64,000 bases of DNA from Pyrinomonadaceae bacterium (GTDB lineage: Bacteria > Acidobacteriota > Blastocatellia > Pyrinomonadales > Pyrinomonadaceae), in NCBI GenBank assembly GCA_036277115.1, contig DASUNM010000027.1, positions 310,001 to 374,000 of the forward strand, in the 5' to 3' direction. Below, piece by piece: positions 8,609 through 17,025 of the stretch. The first letter of the stretch is position 1. Each line of letters starts with the position of its first letter. The notes under the pieces are model-generated. The model was not told the origin of the DNA and searched no databases. It saw nothing but the letters and a program-made list of their open reading frames with translations. The position numbers were made by a program, and so were the translations under genes.

Positions 8609-9283
8609 ATGTCGCGACCGCTGATCATCGCCATTGATGGCCCGTCAGGTTCAGGCAAGTCCACGCTTGGACGGATGCTCGCGCGCGAGCTCGGTCTGCT
8701 TTACATCGATACCGGCTCAATGTATCGAGCGGTGGCGCTGGCGGTCATTGAAACAGCATTGAACGCGGCGGACGACGTCGCCGTCAGCGCGTTGGCCGAA
8801 CGGGTTGATATCGATCTCGCGGGTGAACCTGATTCGCTGAAGGTGACGCTCGACGGGCGGGATGTGTCCGACCGGATTCGCGACGAAGATGTGACGCACA
8901 CTTCTTCGATCGTCTCGACAATTCCGGCCGTACGTCGCGCCATGGTCTTACGGCAGCGCGCGATGGGTGAGCGCGGTGCGGTGATGAATGGCCGCGACAT
9001 CGGCACGGTCGTTTTTCCCAACGCCGACGTAAAGTTTTTTCTTGATGCGGCCATCGAAGAAAGGGCGCAACGCCGGCTCGCTGAAGAGCGCGAACACAAT
9101 CCGGCCGCGACCTACGAACAGACGCTGGCCGACATTACCGAACGCGACCGCCGCGATACGACGCGCGCCGACTCGCCATTGGTAGCGGCTGAAGACGCCA
9201 TCATTGTGGATTCCAGCGGCATGTCGATTGACGACGTGTTTCAGAAGATGTTGGTGATTGTGAGGGAAAGGACGGCGGGATGA
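8609..9283 (+). CDS. cmk: Cytidylate kinase
   Basis: This 224-residue protein has the P-loop GPSGSGKST at residues 11-19 directly after a hydrophobic beta strand. It then has the CMP-binding stretch YIDTGSMYRAVAL and the lid-type segment ERAQRRLAEE. It phosphorylates CMP and dCMP with ATP. Length and motif order match bacterial Cmk. Its TGA stop overlaps the ATG of the 37-residue ORF that follows (ATGA), so the two are translationally coupled. ribE follows 145 bases after the cmk stop on the same strand. Confidence 0.93.
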   Translation: MSRPLIIAIDGPSGSGKSTLGRMLARELGLLYIDTGSMYRAVALAVIETALNAADDVAVSALAERVDIDLAGEPDSLKVTLDGRDVSDRIRDEDVTHTSSIVSTIPAVRRAMVLRQRAMGERGAVMNGRDIGTVVFPNADVKFFLDAAIEERAQRRLAEEREHNPAATYEQTLADITERDRRDTTRADSPLVAAEDAIIVDSSGMSIDDVFQKMLVIVRERTAG

Positions 9284-9393
9284 AGATTTCAACGTTCACG
9301 TTCAAGAAAGAAGCGCTCTGGACGATCGCCTTCTCGCTGGCACCTCTCGCGTTGGCGTTGCTCGTGATTCTGATAGTGCGCATCTTGCGCTGA
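9280..9393 (+). CDS. 37-residue single-pass membrane microprotein
   Basis: The ATG shares bases with the cmk stop codon (ATGA), and the frame runs 37 codons to a TGA. The product begins with a basic, polar start (MKISTFTFKKEALW), has one hydrophobic helix (residues about 15-33, with APLALALLVILIV) and ends RILR. Positive charges on both ends of one helix are typical of small membrane proteins. The tight stop/start overlap and the composition support a real gene, but I know no family and coding is not proven. It may modulate a membrane complex or be membrane-inserted leader-like peptide. Confidence 0.55.
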   Translation: MKISTFTFKKEALWTIAFSLAPLALALLVILIVRILR

Positions 9394-9428
9394 ACACCAA
9401 TCGGCAATCGCAAATCTAAAATTTCAGG

Positions 9429-10058
9429 ATGTTCACCGGAATCATTGAAGAGCTCGGTCGCGTGCGTGAAATCGAACGTCGCGGCGAAGACGCGCGCATC
9501 GTGATTGAAGCGCGCGCGGTTACCGAAGGTTCGCATGATGGCGATTCGATTTCCGTGAATGGAGTTTGTTTGACGGCGCTCGAGGTGGCGCCCGATTCAT
9601 TTGCCGCTGACGTCTCGAAAGAGACGCTGTTCCGCTCGACGCTTGGCAACCTGCAAGCCGGCTCGCCGGTCAATCTCGAACGCGCGGTGACGCCGGCCAC
9701 ACGACTCGGGGGCCATATCGTCCAGGGCCATGTGGATGCACGCGGAGAGTTTCTAGCTTCAGAGAATCACGGCGATTCGTGGACGTTCCGATTCGCGTAT
9801 CCGAAAGAGATTGCCCGTTATCTTGTCTTGAAAGGCTCTGTCGCAGTCGAGGGCATCAGTCTCACGATTGCGAATCTGACGGACGAACACTTCGACATCG
9901 CCGTGATTCCAAAGACGCTCGAGCTCACAAACTTTCCGCATCTGCAGCCAGGCGACGCGGTCAATCTCGAAGCCGACGTGATTGCGAAGTATGTCGAGCG
10001 AATTCTCAGTAACACCTCGCTTCAGCGAGGTGACGGCACTAGGGGTGCGACGGAATGA
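9429..10058 (+). CDS. ribE: Riboflavin synthase, alpha chain
   Basis: This 209-residue protein begins with the hallmark MFTGIIEELG and has two related beta-barrel halves. The first holds NGVCLTAL and the second begins near residue 98, with EGISLTIANL. It dismutates two molecules of 6,7-dimethyl-8-ribityllumazine to riboflavin. ribBA, which makes the four-carbon precursor, lies 0.7 kb downstream. The last 15 residues are encoded by a perfect hairpin (10013-10032) of a dispersed repeat and by bases beyond it, so the native C-terminus was probably extended by a repeat insertion. Confidence 0.92.
   Translation: MFTGIIEELGRVREIERRGEDARIVIEARAVTEGSHDGDSISVNGVCLTALEVAPDSFAADVSKETLFRSTLGNLQAGSPVNLERAVTPATRLGGHIVQGHVDARGEFLASENHGDSWTFRFAYPKEIARYLVLKGSVAVEGISLTIANLTDEHFDIAVIPKTLELTNFPHLQPGDAVNLEADVIAKYVERILSNTSLQRGDGTRGATE
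10013..10032. repeat. Hairpin repeat inside the 3' end of ribE
   Basis: CACCTCGCT and AGCGAGGTG form a perfect nine-base stem with a two-base loop. A copy differing only in the loop is at 10655-10674. The two copies flank the 143-residue gene at 10088-10519. The first one lies in frame within ribE. Confidence 0.75.
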
Positions 10059-10087
10059 GCCGAATGAAACGGATAAAGCGATAGACC

Positions 10088-10519
10088 ATGGTATTCGAGC
10101 GAGTCTTCACGGTCAACGATTACTACGATGGGCCTCATTCAGGAATCGCGAACTATTGCGGGCGTCCACATCATTATGAGTGCGAATGGGACCATGAAAA
10201 AGGTAACTACGGCAGTACATTCGTTCTGACACCAATCACCAATGAGACGCTTACGCTTGCACTCGAGCAGCATGAGATTTTCCTCCGTTGGGAGCGCGCG
10301 AACCTGCGTGGGGAGATCGTGGACTCAACACATCCGGCGTTGCCAGGCCAAAACGCACGGTACGCTGAACTAGAGGAAATCATCAAAGGATCCCTTGAAA
10401 ATGCTTCTGGGTCGCGACACCGCGCGCGTGGTGTTTTTCGTCCAACCCCGGAACAGCAGCCGTCATTGCCCAAAGGAGTCATGAGGGAGCTTGAAGTCGA
10501 GTGGGCCAATGTCGCCTAA
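10088..10519 (+). CDS. Conserved-looking hypothetical protein, 143 residues
   Basis: The protein opens MVFERVFTVNDYYDGPHSG and is rich in aromatic and charged residues (CGRPHHYECEWD). It has no signal peptide or membrane helix. I have an impression of similar small proteins in other environmental bacteria but cannot name a domain. The C-terminal third is basic and proline-containing. It is bounded on both sides by copies of the same hairpin repeat (10013-10032 and 10655-10674), so it could be a small cassette inserted between ribE and ribBA. Spacing to ribE is 29 bases, which would still allow co-transcription. Confidence 0.6.
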   Translation: MVFERVFTVNDYYDGPHSGIANYCGRPHHYECEWDHEKGNYGSTFVLTPITNETLTLALEQHEIFLRWERANLRGEIVDSTHPALPGQNARYAELEEIIKGSLENASGSRHRARGVFRPTPEQQPSLPKGVMRELEVEWANVA

Positions 10520-10590
10520 CAAATCGTTGGACTGGAGCGGCGGGAGCGTGCTTCGCATCAAGCCTTCTAGGCGATCAGTCGAGCGTATAG

Positions 10591-10674
10591 TTACCGTTTC
10601 AACGGCTTTTTGGGGAAACGGTTGAAACCGTTAACAAAAAGGCGCCAGGCCGATCACCTCGCTGAAGCGAGGTG
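10591..10674. repeat. Two adjacent hairpin repeats upstream of ribBA
   Basis: An imperfect inverted repeat (ACCGTTTCAAC at 10593-10603 against GTTGAAACCGTT at 10621-10632) is followed by the CACCTCGCT/AGCGAGGTG hairpin at 10655-10674. The region ends about 95 bases before ribBA. I looked for the conserved bases of an FMN riboswitch here and did not find them. Confidence 0.6.
10655..10674. repeat. Hairpin repeat downstream of the 143-residue gene
   Basis: CACCTCGCTGAAGCGAGGTG is a nine-base stem with a two-base loop and matches the hairpin in ribE at 10013-10032. Confidence 0.75.
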
Positions 10675-10767
10675 TGAATGAAATAGGCTCGTAAGTCGCC
10701 AAACACCAGCGTGACGCGTTAACATATTCCAACCCGAGTCTCAGGTTCCCGATTACCGAGTTCAGAA

Positions 10768-11958
10768 ATGTCTTTTGCTTCCATTCCCGACGCCGCTGCC
10801 GACATTCGCGAAGGGCGAATGGTCATCATCGTGGATGATGAAGACCGCGAGAATGAAGGCGATCTGGTCTGTGCGGCTGAGAAAGTCACTCCTGAAGTCA
10901 TCAACTTTATGGCGCGACACGCGCGCGGTCTGATCTGTCTGCCGCTGACCGAAGATCGCTGTGACGAATTACATCTGGCGCCGCAGGTTGCCGACAACAC
11001 TTCTTTTCTCGGGACTGCGTTCACGGTTTCAATCGAAGCTCGCCGTGGCGTGACCACCGGTATCTCCGCTGCCGATCGCGCGACGACGATTTTGACGGCC
11101 GTCGATTCGCGTACGAAGCCGCAGGACCTGGCGCGACCGGGCCATGTGTTTCCGCTCCGCGCGAAGAAAGGCGGCGTGCTCGTGCGCCCCGGCCAGACGG
11201 AAGCGGCCGTGGACATCGCGCGTATTGCCGGTCTTTATCCCGCCGGCGTCATCTGCGAAATCATGAACGAAGACGGCACGATGGCGCGTCTGCCCCAACT
11301 CAAGGACTTCGCCGTCACACACGGTCTGAAGATCATCACCGTTGCCGACCTGGTTCGTTATCGAATTCAAAAAGAAGTGCTTGTGCGACGCGCCGTCGAA
11401 ACTGATCTGCCGACGGTTTACGGAAAATTTCGGGCCATCGCTTTCGAGAACACAATCAACGGCGACGTGCATCTGGCGATGGTGATGGGCGACGTGCGCA
11501 CCGACGATCCGGTGATGGTGCGCGTGCACACTGAAAACGTAACCTGCGACATGTTCGGCTCGACGATAGACGACACCGGTTACCAGCTGCGTCGCGCGTT
11601 GGAAAAAATTGCGGAAGCGGGCCAGGGTGTCGTGCTTTACCTGCGGCAAAGCGAGCACGGCCTCGATCTGATTCACCAGTTGCGCACCTATGCGCTGATG
11701 CAGGAGCGCGGCGCCAGCAAACGTGAAGCGAGCGCTGAAACGGGCTACGGCCTTAATCGCGATTACGGCATCGGCGCGCAGATTCTGCATGAACTCGGTC
11801 TGCGGAGGATTCTTCTCCTGACAAATCACCCCCCGAAGATTTCCGCGATCGAAGGTTTTGAATTGGAAGTGGTCGGTAACGTGCCGCTCGGCTCTCCCGC
11901 GACAAATGAGTCGGCGCTGAGTTCAATTGCGGATTTGGTGGCGAAGAGCACAGACTAA
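10768..11958 (+). CDS. ribBA: RibBA-type protein: intact DHBP synthase, degenerate GTP cyclohydrolase II domain
   Basis: Residues 1-205 are a 3,4-dihydroxy-2-butanone 4-phosphate synthase (RibB) with the acidic motif [11 protein letters not shown] (23-33), [10 protein letters not shown] (51-60) and [10 protein letters not shown] (123-132) intact. It converts ribulose 5-phosphate to the four-carbon unit of riboflavin. Residues 206-396 align with GTP cyclohydrolase II (RibA), but that domain's zinc site is lost. Known enzymes have a cysteine in SECLTGD and two in the following RCDCG. Here the segments read TENVTCD and STIDDTG, and the QEGRG loop is QSEHG (294-298). The second half is therefore probably not a GTP cyclohydrolase, and a separate RibA is expected elsewhere. 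The family length is normal and no frame break is seen. Confidence 0.85.
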   Translation: MSFASIPDAAADIREGRMVIIVDDEDRENEGDLVCAAEKVTPEVINFMARHARGLICLPLTEDRCDELHLAPQVADNTSFLGTAFTVSIEARRGVTTGISAADRATTILTAVDSRTKPQDLARPGHVFPLRAKKGGVLVRPGQTEAAVDIARIAGLYPAGVICEIMNEDGTMARLPQLKDFAVTHGLKIITVADLVRYRIQKEVLVRRAVETDLPTVYGKFRAIAFENTINGDVHLAMVMGDVRTDDPVMVRVHTENVTCDMFGSTIDDTGYQLRRALEKIAEAGQGVVLYLRQSEHGLDLIHQLRTYALMQERGASKREASAETGYGLNRDYGIGAQILHELGLRRILLLTNHPPKISAIEGFELEVVGNVPLGSPATNESALSSIADLVAKSTD

Positions 11959-12002
11959 GTCTATGCTACGTTCTTGAAATCCCCCCGATTTCAGTTTGAA
12001 AA

Positions 12003-12075
12003 GACAGACGTCAGATGTTGGAGATCAGAGTTCAGACTATCGTTGGTAGACATCTGATTTCTGACATCTGACTTC
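12003..12075. repeat. Inverted repeat upstream of tamB
   Basis: The segments around 12007-12017 (acgtcagatgt) and 12051-12073 (catctgatttctgacatctgac) are built of reverse-complementary 'cagatgt/acatctg' units, giving a long imperfect foldback. This is the same architectural type as the element at 4494-4668, with different bases. It separates ribBA from the outer-membrane operon. Confidence 0.55.
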
Positions 12076-12138
12076 TACTTTTCCCGCTCTCCTGTAAAAT
12101 CTCAGTTACTGTTCAGCCGTGGTCGCGACTGCCGGTCA

Positions 12139-15100
12139 ATGCCTGTGAACGATCAAGAGCCTGCCGAAACTAAACCCAGCGCGTCACCGTCGCCTGCGCT
12201 ACGACGACGACGCCGGTTCCTAAACCGCCGCAATACCATCATTGTCGCCATCGTCGCCGCGGTCGGCATCGTGGCGCTGATTTTGATTGCCCTGTTGAGC
12301 TACCGGTTCGGTTACGTTGATGCGTACATCGCCAGCCAGGTAAAGAACACCCTCGCGACTTATGGGGTGCGCGCCGAGATACGAGAGTTCCGCACCGCTG
12401 TATCCGTAGGTCCGCAAACCGTCGAGATGCTCGGCGTCGAACTTTACGACGCCCAAACCGGCGAGAAGCTCGGCAAAATTGATCGGATGGTCGCGACCGT
12501 TCGCATCGAGGATCTTTACGCGCTGAACCTGCAGCGCAACCTCAACCTGGAGGATTTGCAGATCGAAGGGCTCGAGCTGTGGGTGAACTTCGACGCGCAA
12601 GGTCAATCCAACTTCCGCAACTTGCGGATGCCACCGCCCGAACCAAACAAGCGGATTCTGTTCGCGTACTCGACGGCTCGTATCGAGCTGAAGAATGGTC
12701 TGATTCACTACGGCGATGCGCTGCACAGTTTGTCGGGCGAAGCGCGCAACCTGCGGGCAACGATTCAACCCGACGATCCAAACGCGCCGGCGGAGAGTTG
12801 GATGAACACCGTTACGTTGACGTCCACGAACTCAACCTTCGCGTACGATGGCCGGCCCATCAACAACATCGATATCGACGCTCGTGGCCGCGTGAACCAA
12901 ACGCGCGCTGAGATTCAGGAGCTGAACATCCGTTCGCCAGTTGCCGAAGCAAAACTTAACGGCGTGATGGATGATTGGCGCGCGCTGAAATACAACTTCA
13001 ACGTTACCTCCACCGTCGATCTCACTCAGATGTCCGATGTCCTGGCCACCGGCACAGCGTTGCGCGGCGTTGGCAACTTCACCGCCACCATTACCGGTGA
13101 AGGCGATAAGTATCAGATCAATGGCGGTGTGAAATCCGATGCGCTGGCCGCCGGCAACATTCGTCTGCAAGGCCTGAACGTGACGGCCAAAGGATCGGGC
13201 CAGGGAGAAAGTTACGACTTCAACGGAAGCGCCGTCGCGCAGCTTTTGACCGCCGGCGACTTTCAGTTGAACTCGGTGCAAATAACCGGCGGCGTAATGG
13301 GCACGGGCTCAGACTTTCGCTGGGTCGGCGACCTGCGCGCGGCGGCGGAAAAGAGTTACGGCACAACCATAACCGGCCTGATTCTGCGCGATGCCGTTGC
13401 TGAATATCGCGGCGGAGTCTTAACGGTCACAGCGCCCCAACTAATCGGCAGCACGCTTACCACTGCCACCGCACGGGCCGCAGGTATCCAGGCCAACGAC
13501 ATTCGCGTCAGATCCGAAAACGGCGTCACCACGGCGACGGTTGCGACGGCAAAAGCCGGCAAGATTCAGTCGAAGGACGCGACGATTGATGGGCTGACCG
13601 CCAGGAACATCTCTGCCAACAGTCGCGGCGACGTCACCAACGTCACTGTCCAGGAAGTGCAAGTCGGCGCCATCCACGCTTCCGGCGTGCAAACGGGCAG
13701 CCTCAACATCGCCGGCGTACGACTGGCAGTTCGTAACGGACGCGTCCAGGGCGCCACCAACGACATCAATGCGGGAACGGTGAAGCTTGAGAACGGTCAG
13801 GTCGAGAACGTGAAGCTGGCGCGGCCATCGTTCACGCTCGAGCCTTCCGGAAGATATCGCGCCAGCGCGGATCTGAGTTTGGGTGGCGGCGTGCTGGGCG
13901 AGATGAAGCTTGGCCCGGCGCGTGCCGCGGTCGTCGCCTCGAGCGATCGGATCGAGCTGAAAGAGTTTGTGGCTGAAGCATTAGACGGACGCGCGAGCGG
14001 CAACGCCACGATTGCGCTGACAAAGACGGGCACGTCGCGAGTCTCGACCGACTTCAACAATTTCGATCTCGGCGCGCTCATCGCGATGCTCTCCGGACGC
14101 GCGGTGCCCGTTTCCAGCCGCGCCACTGGTCGTGCGGATCTCACTCTGACCGGCACAGATTTGGCGACTGCGACGGGAAACGTGAACGCGCAGTTGCAGG
14201 GCGCGCCTTCCGCAGCCGATTTCGCGCCGCTCTCGGGCGACGTTGCCATCACCGCCAATCGCGGAGTCTTTCAGATTGAGCGCGCGAACCTGCAAACAAC
14301 GGCCACGAAACTGAACGCTGCGGGCCAGTTCTCGATCGAAGAACCGATTTCGAACCTGCGCGTCGATGTGGCTTCCACTGATGCGTCTGAGATTCAACGC
14401 TTGCTGATCTCGTCAGGCGCCCTGCCCGAGGTCGAACAGCAGTTTCAGACCTACGGAATCGATCTCGCCGGGAAACTAAATTTCAACGGCACATTGGCCG
14501 GCGCGTTGAAGGACCCGCTGGTAACCGGTCACGCCGAACTCGGCTCGCTGATCGTCAACGGGCGCGACCTCGGATCGTTAAACGCGGACATCGCTACTAC
14601 GGCAATTGAAACGCGCGTAAACAACGGACGGCTGATTCAACCGAACGGCGGCGGGGCACAGTTCGCGCTGGTGATTCCGCGCGTGGGCGATAGCAACACG
14701 TCTATCGAAGCGACGCTCGACCGGATGAATACGGCAAACCTGATTGCCGCCATGCCCATGGCCGGTGGCACACGCGACCAATTCGGCAGCACCGAAGGAG
14801 AGGCATCGGGCTCAATAAAGATCAGCGGCATTCCCAACAAGATGACCGGTGTCGCCGACCTGCGCTTCGGCAAAGGACGTCTGGCCGGCGAGCCGCTTCA
14901 AAGCCTGACGGCGCGCGCGACGTTCGCCGGTTCGACCGTGAACATCGACAGCATTGATGCGGTGTTCGATGCCGGGCACATCGTTGGCAGCGGCAAGTAC
15001 GACACGGAAACGAAAGCTTTCGACGTGAAGTTCAGCGGCGATGGCGTGCAGATCGAGCGCCTGGCGGCGCTTGCGAGCCGGCCGGGCATGCCCAAGTTCG

Positions 15101-17025
15101 GCGGGACGGCAAAGCTGACGGCCACCGCTTCAGGAATTTTCACGGACATCACTTCGTATCAAATCAACTTCAACGCCGACAGCACCGACGTCACTGTCGA
15201 TGGCCGCCCCGCGGGCGCGCTGAAACTTGCCGGTGTCACCGAGAACAAGCAACTCAACATAACTTTCAGCACGACCGGATTGCTGGGCGAGCAGCCGCAA
15301 ACAGTCACCGCGCGTGTCGATCTCTCAAATGAAAAACTTCCCGCCGTCGTTGAGTCGAACATTACCGGCGCCGATCTGACCCAGCTGCTGAAGATCATAT
15401 TGCCCGAAACCCAAGTGGCTGTTACCGGCCGCGCGAGCGGCACGTTGAAACTATCCGGCAACCTGATGACTGAGAACGAAGCGGGCGAAGAGGTCCTTTC
15501 CTGGCGCGGTCTCAGCGGCTCAGCCACGTTCACTGAACTGACGTTGCGCGTCATTCGCGATCCTGGAAAAGATGAGATCACTTTGAATCCGACGGGACCG
15601 CTGGTCATCGACTTTGCGCCGAATGAAGTGACGTTTCGCGAGACGCGCTTCACCGGTCCCGGAACGAACGTGACAGTCGCCGGGACAGTTGCGACGGGCG
15701 TGGGCGGCCGGCAAAACCTGGCTATCAACGGCGACGTTAACCTGCGAATCTTCAGCAGTATCTCGCCGGACGTTTTCTCTTCAGGGGTGGCCAGGCTCTT
15801 CCTGCGCATCACCGGCAGTTACGAAGATCCACGCTTCCTGGGAACCGCCGAAGTTAACGGCGCCTCGGTCTCAGTGTTCTCCGGCGACCAGACGATCACT
15901 CTTTCCAACCTGACCGGTCTTATCCGATTCAATTCGAATCAGGCGCAAATCGAGCGGCTGGAAGGCACGTTGGGCGGCGGCAGAGTTACAGCTTCCGGCG
16001 GCGCGTTGCTGGCCGGCTCGGCGCGCGGCCGATTCGCCCTCAACCTGCGCGGCGAAAACGTCACGCTCAACTATCCGAAAGATTTTCGCTCAACCGTCAC
16101 CGCCGATCTTTCGCTGAACGGAGACATGACCAGTCAGTTCATCACCGGCTATGTGAACGTGAAGCGGACTGAATACACCAAGGACGTCGATCTTGCAGAT
16201 CTGATCGATCAGCGGCCTGAGACAACAATCGAAGAAGGCGGCCAGTTCTCGTTTGCCGAAACGGCAGTGCTGAGCGGCGTTAGGGTCGAAGGCCGGAACG
16301 CGCTCGTGATGCGCAACAACCTCGGCAATGTGGTCGCGTCCATCAACCTGCGTCTCGATGGCCCGATTGGTGCGCCGGCCATTCAAGGCCGGGTAACGGC
16401 AACCAGTGGCACGCTCAACTTCCGCAACAGTCCTTACGAGCTGACGCGCGGCCTGGTCGATTTTCCGGGACGACTCAGCGCCGATCCGATTCTCAACATC
16501 GCGGGCGAATCAGTGATTCGCGGCTATCGCGTCAGGGTTGGCATCACCGGCCCGCTGTCGAATCCGAACACTACCGTCGGTTCTGAGCCCGCCCTGCCAC
16601 AGGCCGACGTCGTCTCGTTAATTCTTACCGGCTCGCTGTCTTCGAGTGAGCAGAACACTTCGGTGTTGGCCCAGTCAGGCCTGGGCACCGCGGCGAGCTT
16701 GTTAACGGATGCGATTATCAACACGCCGATATCGCGCGCGACGAACAAGTTGTTTGGCTTGAGCCGGCTGGAAATTAATCCGGTAATCAGTGGCACCGGA
16801 ACGACACCGACGGCGCGACTTACGGTCGGACAGCGCATCAGTAAGGACGTTACGGTGACTTATTCGACCAGTCTCGCGTCGGATCCGAACCATGTCCTGG
16901 CCGTCGAGTATCGCGTCTCGAATCGTTTGTCGTTCATCGCGCAGTACGAACAAGGTTCGCAGCGGAATCTGAGCAACCGCAACAACAATTTCAGTTTTGA
17001 AATCAGGTTCAGGAAGAGATTTTGA
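12139..17025 (+). CDS. tamB: Translocation/assembly module protein TamB
   Basis: This 1628-residue protein has a short proline-rich cytoplasmic start, one membrane helix at about residues 32-54, an AsmA-like region, and then very long beta-rich repetitive sequence typical of a periplasm-spanning bridge. The last about 350 residues form the DUF490/TamB C-terminal domain, ending in a barrel-like strand with a terminal aromatic (RFRKRF). TamB-family proteins connect inner and outer membranes and work with a BamA/TamA-type barrel in outer-membrane protein insertion and lipid transport. The next gene encodes such a barrel and overlaps it by four bases (TTGA). The length is typical for large TamB members. 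Confidence 0.88.
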   Translation: MPVNDQEPAETKPSASPSPALRRRRRFLNRRNTIIVAIVAAVGIVALILIALLSYRFGYVDAYIASQVKNTLATYGVRAEIREFRTAVSVGPQTVEMLGVELYDAQTGEKLGKIDRMVATVRIEDLYALNLQRNLNLEDLQIEGLELWVNFDAQGQSNFRNLRMPPPEPNKRILFAYSTARIELKNGLIHYGDALHSLSGEARNLRATIQPDDPNAPAESWMNTVTLTSTNSTFAYDGRPINNIDIDARGRVNQTRAEIQELNIRSPVAEAKLNGVMDDWRALKYNFNVTSTVDLTQMSDVLATGTALRGVGNFTATITGEGDKYQINGGVKSDALAAGNIRLQGLNVTAKGSGQGESYDFNGSAVAQLLTAGDFQLNSVQITGGVMGTGSDFRWVGDLRAAAEKSYGTTITGLILRDAVAEYRGGVLTVTAPQLIGSTLTTATARAAGIQANDIRVRSENGVTTATVATAKAGKIQSKDATIDGLTARNISANSRGDVTNVTVQEVQVGAIHASGVQTGSLNIAGVRLAVRNGRVQGATNDINAGTVKLENGQVENVKLARPSFTLEPSGRYRASADLSLGGGVLGEMKLGPARAAVVASSDRIELKEFVAEALDGRASGNATIALTKTGTSRVSTDFNNFDLGALIAMLSGRAVPVSSRATGRADLTLTGTDLATATGNVNAQLQGAPSAADFAPLSGDVAITANRGVFQIERANLQTTATKLNAAGQFSIEEPISNLRVDVASTDASEIQRLLISSGALPEVEQQFQTYGIDLAGKLNFNGTLAGALKDPLVTGHAELGSLIVNGRDLGSLNADIATTAIETRVNNGRLIQPNGGGAQFALVIPRVGDSNTSIEATLDRMNTANLIAAMPMAGGTRDQFGSTEGEASGSIKISGIPNKMTGVADLRFGKGRLAGEPLQSLTARATFAGSTVNIDSIDAVFDAGHIVGSGKYDTETKAFDVKFSGDGVQIERLAALASRPGMPKFGGTAKLTATASGIFTDITSYQINFNADSTDVTVDGRPAGALKLAGVTENKQLNITFSTTGLLGEQPQTVTARVDLSNEKLPAVVESNITGADLTQLLKIILPETQVAVTGRASGTLKLSGNLMTENEAGEEVLSWRGLSGSATFTELTLRVIRDPGKDEITLNPTGPLVIDFAPNEVTFRETRFTGPGTNVTVAGTVATGVGGRQNLAINGDVNLRIFSSISPDVFSSGVARLFLRITGSYEDPRFLGTAEVNGASVSVFSGDQTITLSNLTGLIRFNSNQAQIERLEGTLGGGRVTASGGALLAGSARGRFALNLRGENVTLNYPKDFRSTVTADLSLNGDMTSQFITGYVNVKRTEYTKDVDLADLIDQRPETTIEEGGQFSFAETAVLSGVRVEGRNALVMRNNLGNVVASINLRLDGPIGAPAIQGRVTATSGTLNFRNSPYELTRGLVDFPGRLSADPILNIAGESVIRGYRVRVGITGPLSNPNTTVGSEPALPQADVVSLILTGSLSSSEQNTSVLAQSGLGTAASLLTDAIINTPISRATNKLFGLSRLEINPVISGTGTTPTARLTVGQRISKDVTVTYSTSLASDPNHVLAVEYRVSNRLSFIAQYEQGSQRNLSNRNNNFSFEIRFRKRF

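Noticed and set aside
10520..10767. FMN riboswitch upstream of ribBA
   Set aside because: The conserved RFN-element sequences are not seen; the region is made of simple hairpin repeats.
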